DNA of 64,000 bases from Phascolarctos cinereus (lineage: Eukaryota; Chordata; Mammalia; Diprotodontia; Phascolarctidae), in the NCBI RefSeq assembly GCF_002099425.1, contig NW_018343953.1, positions 5,654,001-5,718,000 of the forward strand, given 5' to 3'. Under the pieces are notes generated by a model. It searched no databases. It saw nothing but the letters and a program-made list of their open reading frames with translations, and was not told the origin of the DNA. Position numbers and translations under genes: made by a program. This document shows, piece after piece, positions 58,412 through 64,000 of the stretch (the first letter of the stretch is position 1; every line of letters starts with the position of its first letter).

Positions 58412-59039
58412 ATCACAAGAAAGTTGGAACAAGGAGAACAAATGTGCTGAGCAGAAAGAATATTTGGACCATGGTGGGTCTTTCTTTGGCCCAGGGGCCT
58501 GACTATCAGAGAACAGCTTGAGATGGCCAGTGGGCAATAGTGTGACAACCATAAATGATTTTAACTACTGTGTGCAGAAGAATCAAGTATATAGCAGTTG
58601 GTGAGAGGTCCTCTTGATTAGCAATAAAACTACTCAGTAGAGATGCTGGAAACTTTAACAGCTGTGATTAGGAGTGGAAGCCTCCACTAAGTAGTACAAG
58701 TCATAGATGATGCATCCCCTAGGACAATAGGCAATACCTCTGAACTTCTGTGGGTACTGCTTTGATTCTGGAGGACATTTTTATAGCTTTTCACAAGTTC
58801 TGTGTATCCAGAGGGACTACTAGACATTTAGGGAGCCCCATTTTTTGGGTCCATTCACTTTCTGTGCATTCAAAGGTATGAATATGGAGAAAGGTCTTCT
58901 AAGTCTCTTTCTCTCTCTAACTCAAGGACCTTGGGGATCATCTTACCTAATCACTTTAACACTTTAAGACTCTTAAACCCTGAGATGTTTAAGAACAACT
59001 AATAAGTAATGAAGTGGGAATTCAAACACAAAGTAAATT

Positions 59040-59450
59040 AGCATATGGAGAGAAGGAGATAAACTACAGACTCAGAGGATGAGGAGATCCAGGTAGACCT
59101 CACATGTGAGTCACATTGGAGCTGAGTTTTAAAGGAAGCTTTGGATTATAAGAGACAGAGATGGAGGAGGAAGTACCAGGCATAGTATATAGCATATGCA
59201 AAGGCATGCAGATGGGAGATGGAATGTCCTGCATGAGGAACAGTAAATAAGACAAGCTGACCAGCCTATAGATTACCCGAGGAGAATGATGCATAATAGA
59301 CTTGAAAATGGTAGGCCAAAACCAAAACATTAAGGGCTTTAAATACCGAAAGATTTTATATTTTATCCTAGATGCAATTAGAGCTTTTTAAGCAGGGGAA
59401 TCAGAAAGTGCCCCATCCTCATCACCATTAAATGGCTGTTTAGAATGCTG
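59040..59450 (-). mobile_element. L2 LINE fragment, reverse
   Basis: GGAGCTGAGTTTTAAAGGAA, GCATATGCAAAGGCATGCAG and CTTTAAATACCGAAAGATTTT are the reverse L2 order. Confidence 0.65.
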
Positions 59451-59872
59451 ACCTCTAATTTAATGACGTGTATGGAACTCTTCTACAGTGATGCAGAAGT
59501 TCCAACCCCCATTTTGAGAAACAAGAAAAAAGAAAATAATTCAAAGCTGCCATTTTCTTAAAGATTCCTAGAAGAAGAGAGCCCACAAGAAAATCTGAAT
59601 CCCTTTCAGATCCTACCACTCCCATTATTAGTCTAATTTCCAACCATGCAGAATACTCAACACACTCTCATGAAGAATTTATCCTCTGTCTAAGATTCTA
59701 TAGCATATTTATTATTTTATCTACTATTTGGAGCTCAATTTAGGGGAAAAAAGCATTTCATTGAACTGATGTACTTTCTTCTACTTTTATTTCTTGAGAT
59801 CAGACTTCAGCCTATCCCTTCCACAGCTTAAGGAATTCAAACTCTACCCCTGGCCAATTCATTTAACTCTTT

Positions 59873-60024
59873 TTTGGGGGGGGGGCTAGGCAATGGGGTT
59901 AAGTGACTTGCCCAGGGTCACACAGCTAGTAAGTGTTATGTGTCTGAGGTCAGATTTGAACTCAGGTCCTCCTGACTTCAGGGCCGGTGCTGTATCCACT
60001 GCATCACCTAGCTGCCTCCCCCCC
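59873..60024 (-). mobile_element. Recent tRNA-headed CORE-type SINE with perfect target duplication
   Basis: The body (TTAAGTGACTTGCCCAGGGT, TTGAACTCAGGTCCTCCTGA) is close to the common SINE sequence. CCAATTCATTTAACTCTT is repeated exactly on both sides. The exact duplication and low divergence point to the youngest SINE insertion in the window. Confidence 0.88.
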
Positions 60025-60289
60025 CCAATTCATTTAACTCTTGCTCAGAGCTAATGGTTCTTTACTGAGATGCATAAAATCTATCCCATCCACTTCCATC
60101 CAATTTCTAACACTTTGATTCCACTTTCTCCCCAAGGATATCTCTTTGCTCTGGTTTTTCAACTACAATGGTGATAGATAGTAGGTGTGGTTACTGCTAC
60201 CAGACCTGGAACAAGGCATTTATACACTTTTGCCATATTCAACATCTTTGGGTTATCACTCATTGGAGGTTCTGAACTTCCACTGCAAC

Positions 60290-60625
60290 ACATAAAATCA
60301 ATCAAATAAGAAATTATGTTCCAGGCTTGCTGTTAGATTTTATGGATACAATGACAAACATAAAACAGGGACCTTATGTTCAAGGAGCTTAAAGAATCTT
60401 TAAGACTCTTATCTTAATGTTAAAATTATTTAAAGTTCATTTTTAATTTTAAGCAATCACAGGATTTATACCTTAAAGAGGCTTTCATTTTTGGATGAGA
60501 AAACCAAGACCCAGAGCCAATCAATGCTTTTCCTGGAACCACATAGTAAATATCAGAGCCAGAATTCAAATCCACGTTTTCTGATTCAAATCCAGTTCTC
60601 CTGCCCTGCCTTAACATACAATATC
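60290..60625 (-). mobile_element. L2 terminus and MIR-like remnant, reverse
   Basis: About 60290-60400 looks like a reverse L2 end (GGACCTTATGTTCAAGGAGC). About 60440-60625 is a reverse MIR (ATGAGAAAACCAAGACCCAG, TCAGAGCCAGAATTCAAATC). Confidence 0.5.
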
Positions 60626-60629
60626 CAAC

Positions 60630-61560
60630 TTCCAATCAATATCCATAAACTATGAAGAACAACTTTATCTGCCATAAAAAATGCATTCAGTGATAACATT
60701 ACATTATAAATAATCCTTCTCCCTATTGAACCTTGACATTTGCCTATAGGCTACCAGTTCTGTTTCTGATTGATGATGGCAGTGGTACAACCTTGGAAAG
60801 GTATAAGATGCTAGGGCAAGCAGAATATCACAGGAGGAAGATTGGAGTGTATGTGTATACAAGAGAGAAATTATGGGAGTTACTGAGAGTAAGATCATAA
60901 AAGGTACCAAAATTAAATAGACATTGACAAAGAGAGACTGAACAGAAAAAAGAAAAGATGTATTTCTTCCTTTTTCTTTGCAAAAGCGAAAGACAGAGAG
61001 AGGACATTCAGAAACTTCAGACTCAGTTCAAGTGCTGATGACTTTTACTGAACATACTTTTTTTCTTATCTCACTTTTTTGATTCTCATTCCTTGTTATA
61101 AGGGCTGGCTTTCTGTAGAAGAGAGTGGAAAATATATTTGGCAGTGAAAGTGGTTATAAACAAATGCTGGCAATAACATATTTTAAGTTTTAAAAGGAGA
61201 GAAAAAGACTAACCAAGGGAAAGAGATTGAGAGACAAAAATAGAAACAGAAAAAGAAAAGAGAAATAGGTTAAGAAAAATAAGAGAAAAGATAAAACAAT
61301 GAGCTTTAGACACAGATAGTAAGATCCAGGAGCAGAGACAAAGACAAATTCAAAACACTTAGACTAAGAGGGATACACCAATAAAAAGAGAGAAACAAAG
61401 AACACACAAAAAAGGCAAGATTCTAATTGTTGTTATAAAGGACAGAAACACAGAGAAGCTAAAGAAAGAGGAAATGTGACTATGAGGATGACTTTGAAGT
61501 TGAATATGCAAAAGATTTTTATGTGGGCTCCAGATGTTAGAGTGAAAAAGGTAGACAAGA
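60630..61560. other. Unrecognised AT- and purine-rich sequence
   Basis: No gene, LINE or SINE identified. It becomes progressively purine-rich (GAGA-type) towards the large microsatellite at 61564. The stretch 57390-59040 is similarly unassigned apart from the weak exon pair at 58006-58411. Confidence 0.45.
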
Positions 61561-61562
61561 TT

Positions 61563-61563
<1 letters not shown>

Positions 61564-61636
<73 letters not shown>

Positions 61637-61780
61637 CAGACAGAGAGACAGAGAGAGAGACACACACACACACAGACATAGAGAGAGGCAGAGAGAGAGA
61701 CACACACACAGAAAGAGACACAGAGAGACAGAGAGAGAGACACAGAAAGAGAGAGAGACAGAGATAGACACACAGGCAGA
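61564..61780. repeat. Long (GA)n and (CA)n purine-rich microsatellite
   Basis: About 65 bp of pure GA followed by about 150 bp of mixed GAGACA and CACA units. This is the largest simple repeat in the window. Open frames on both strands here are artefacts. Confidence 0.95.
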
Positions 61781-62245
61781 GATGTTTTTGGAGATACATG
61801 TGCCTTCAATGGAAATTCCTGTTGGAGGGGGAAACTCCCTCTACTAATTCAAGTCAACTCTTGCTCTGCTCCTGAGGGTCTTAGAGAGTTCCTTAGGGCA
61901 TTGAAAGATGTTACTTGACTGAAGTCACTCAGAAGTTTCAATATCAAAAGCAATACTTGAACCCAGAGCTTCCTGACCCTTAGGCCAGCTCTCTATCAAC
62001 TACACCACACCTGCAGTTATATTTCAGACTTAATATGAAGACTTAATGTGAAGGAGAACGGAGATGCAGATTTTTTAAAACCAATAAATCATTCTGTGCC
62101 AGTTACAGAAAGGTCTGCCAGCCTGAACAGAGGAATTGCCAGAATCAGAATACTCAGTACTTTTTTGCTGGGCACCATTAACTACACACACACAGCACAA
62201 TGCTAATATTTTCAGAAGATAGAGTTTTGGAAAAAAATCTGTGGG

Positions 62246-62503
62246 TATAAAAGTTGTAGCCATCTCACAGATAAGGAAATTCTGAAGACTGTCCCTCTGA
62301 GCCAAATAGGATAACTAAGCTTGATTCAGATGTAAGAGTAGAGTTCCAAGATTTGTATCAAAGACGCTGATCAAATACAGAAATGAGAGATGGCAAGATA
62401 ATGCATACATTCTGTTCATAGTGCATTTTGTTCTCTCTTTGATATATCCAAATATGATCACCATGTACCTTAGCTCCTTAACCTTCCTGCTTGTCCAGAA
62501 CAG
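62246..62503 (+). promoter_or_regulatory. Candidate promoter and first exon in block A2
   Basis: This is the duplicate of the TATA plus donor arrangement in block A1. The TATA region GGGTATAAAAGTTGT and the donor CAGGTAAAGC are unchanged while the segment between has picked up about 15 substitutions. A short frame MITMYLSSLTFLLVQN ends at the donor. Confidence 0.3.
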
Positions 62504-62617
62504 GTAAAGCTCCACCTCCAGCTCTCCAGATGGTGGGTTGTTTGTATAATATTTTATTGGGCCTGCCAAGAACTGGGCAAAGAGACAGAGAAACACAGTC
62601 ACTTTGAGAATTTCCAT
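62315..62617 (-). CDS. Open frame of 100 codons with signal-peptide-like start, doubtful gene
   Basis: The frame begins MEILKVTVFLCLFAQFLAG, which looks like a secretion signal, and runs to a stop after LLLHLNQA. There are two cysteines after the signal region and no recognised domain. Block A1 carries the same frame with the same end (5245-5547), but an in-frame stop falls shortly after the signal-like part. About 15 of the 21 base differences between the copies change the amino acid in this frame, so there is no sign of protein constraint. A splice donor after the signal is plausible only in copy 1 (CCA|GTAAAA). I think this is probably not a functional gene. Confidence 0.2.
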   Translation of the reverse strand: MEILKVTVFLCLFAQFLAGPIKYYTNNPPSGELEVELYLFWTSRKVKELRYMVIIFGYIKERTKCTMNRMYALSCHLSFLYLISVFDTNLGTLLLHLNQA

Positions 62618-63399
62618 CTGGCATCTTCCTGGGACACCCTATAGACTTGTCTGAAGGATAGGGGCCAGCTCCTTTTGTCCATATTTCTACTAGATACTTC
62701 CCTTCCCTCAATCCTCATCTTACCAACTCTATTTCACTTATTCTTCCACCTCACTAATAGGCCACTTCAGGCAAAAAAAAATCCTTGTTATTTTGGATCT
62801 ATTTCAGACTAAAGAGTTTATAGCTAGGAAAGACAGACATTATTTACTAAAAGCTTATTATTTCACAGATGTGAAAATTGAGACCTAGAATGAGGAAAAA
62901 ATTATTCAAAGTCACACGATTATTAGAAAAATGTTTTACTAAAACTAGATGTAAACAATTTAATAGAAGGGATCCTTGCTTTAGTTAGATGTCCTTTATC
63001 ATTTAGTAAAATAGTGGAATTCCAGTCTAACCCTTGGCTCAAAGGGCCAATTATATAGGATTCTCTCCTCATTGATGGTGATTTGTGATTTGTTATTCAA
63101 TCCACTTCCACTGTGTGATAGATGAGTGGTCTTGATGAGAACTAGAAAGAAGAGTGATCTGGTTCCTTCTGGTTTCCAGAGTTGAGCAAGAAAACTCAAG
63201 ATTCCAACTTCCCTTCAGATTCCTGAAATGAGAAAGAATTTAAGAAGCTGGCATGCAAAACTTTTATTATGTCCCTATTTCCAGCTTAATACAGTAGAGA
63301 CTTTGGGAAATTTCCTCTTGGATGAGATCTGGCTAGCTTTCTCTCTGTCTCTCTGTCTCTCTCTCTGTCTTTCTGTTTCTCTCTCTAGCTAGTCCCATT

Positions 63400-63760
63400 T
63401 ATGCCTCATCAATTCCACAAACATTTACTAAATACCTATTTTGTGAAGAGATCAAGGCTAGTCGTGTAGGATAAAAAAGATGAAAAGGAATCAATCACTG
63501 TCCTCAAAGTGCTTGTGTTCTAATGTTGTCTGGTTGTGATTTGTCTTTCATTCTCGAAGAATATCATGACATCAGGAAGATGATGCCATGACGACAAGTG
63601 AATTGAATTTAGGTGATGGAGGGCTGTGCAAAGTCTCCAGCCTCATTTTCTCCTCTGGAGTCATCTGGGTCTAATGGCCAGTTATAGATCAGGACAACTG
63701 TAGATGACCCAGGATGCAGTGGGAGACCTTGGTCTTTTTAAGTTAAGGTATTTCTGAGTT
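63400..63760. mobile_element. L2 terminus (-) and a common marsupial interspersed repeat
   Basis: 63400-63535 carries ACAAACATTTACTAAATACC and CACTGTCCTCAAAGTGCTTG (reverse L2). 63536-63760 reads TTGTCTTTCATTCTCGAAG, ATATCATGACATCAGGAAGA and GAGGGCTGTGCAAAGTC, a repeat common in marsupials whose class I cannot name with certainty. Confidence 0.5.
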
Positions 63761-64000
63761 CTCTAATGTAATGTGATGTTGTTGACAGGATGAGGATATA
63801 TTAGATATCGACACAGATGAATATAATACAAAGTGGGAAAGAAGGTGGCAAAGGAGGTCACAGTCTCCTCTAGGGATATTTGAAGTGTGAGAAAATTTTT
63901 CAGCTATGGTTATGTTGTTTGAGCTGAATCTTCTAGTTTTTTTTTAACTAGATGACAAGCTATAGGTACATGCCAAAGCACTTGACTCATAAAAGCAAAG

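Larger units (their letters stand above)
62080..63400. repeat. Duplicated block A, copy 2
   Basis: This is the direct partner of 4990-6350. It retains the TATA-like motif, the exon-like donor and the minus-strand signal-peptide-like frame discussed separately. It lacks the L1 fragment that precedes copy 1. On the left it is joined to a MIR-like remnant (61900-62015) and on the right it dissolves into a CT-rich tract (63328-63387). Confidence 0.75.

Overview
The window reads as marsupial genomic DNA. It is AT-rich and has almost no CpG clusters. It is crowded with tRNA-headed CORE-type SINEs typical of marsupials, L1 copies, ORF1-only 'half-L1' (HAL1) copies, old L2, CR1/L3 and MIR pieces, a solo retroviral LTR and many microsatellites. 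There are no bacterial-style operons, CRISPR arrays, rRNA or convincing tRNA genes. Species-level identity cannot be fixed from the sequence alone.

The one confidently intact gene is a two-exon beta-defensin on the minus strand. Exon 1 (41314-41374) encodes a signal peptide and has a TATA-type promoter about 170 bp upstream of its ATG. Exon 2 (31950-32092) encodes a cationic peptide with the cysteine spacing C-x6-C-x4-C-x9-C-x6-CC. The 9.2-kb intron has been swollen by an L1 3' end carrying a nested HAL1 (32838-37310) and by a second L1 3' end (39330-40430). A second, plus-strand exon at 21940-22078 aligns codon for codon with the defensin exon 2 but has lost every conserved cysteine. About 1 kb upstream of it lies a block (20495-21010) that is an inverted copy of the 5' flank of the intact gene (42080-42590). 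Together these suggest an old inverted gene duplication whose second member decayed.

Layout. 1-5 kb: fragments of L1/HAL1, CR1/L3 and L2. 5.0-6.35 kb: duplicated block A (second copy at 62.08-63.4 kb, about 93% identical over the part compared). 6.76-7.64 kb: N-terminal half of a processed glucose-6-phosphate isomerase (GPI) pseudogene, minus strand. 8.3-10.6 kb: CR1/L3 and SINEs. 10.74-20.49 kb: a nearly full-length L1 interrupted by a complete HAL1 and a SINE. 20.5-22.1 kb: decayed defensin. 22.3-31.7 kb: SINE, L2 and old L1 remnants plus duplicated block B (second copy near 57 kb) carrying a palindromic hAT-like MITE. 31.7-42.6 kb: the intact defensin gene. 43-48 kb: SINE, an L1 3' end, a solo LTR and the C-terminal part of a GPI pseudogene on the plus strand. 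48.3-64 kb: L2, L1, SINEs, block B2, a weak candidate membrane-protein exon pair near 58.1 kb, and block A2.

The two GPI fragments cover different parts of the protein and lie in opposite orientation at 6.8 kb and 48.0 kb. That is the pattern expected if one retrocopy was cut by an inversion of about 41 kb. With the A, B and C duplications, this portrays a host-defence peptide locus that has been duplicated, inverted and diluted by retrotransposons.
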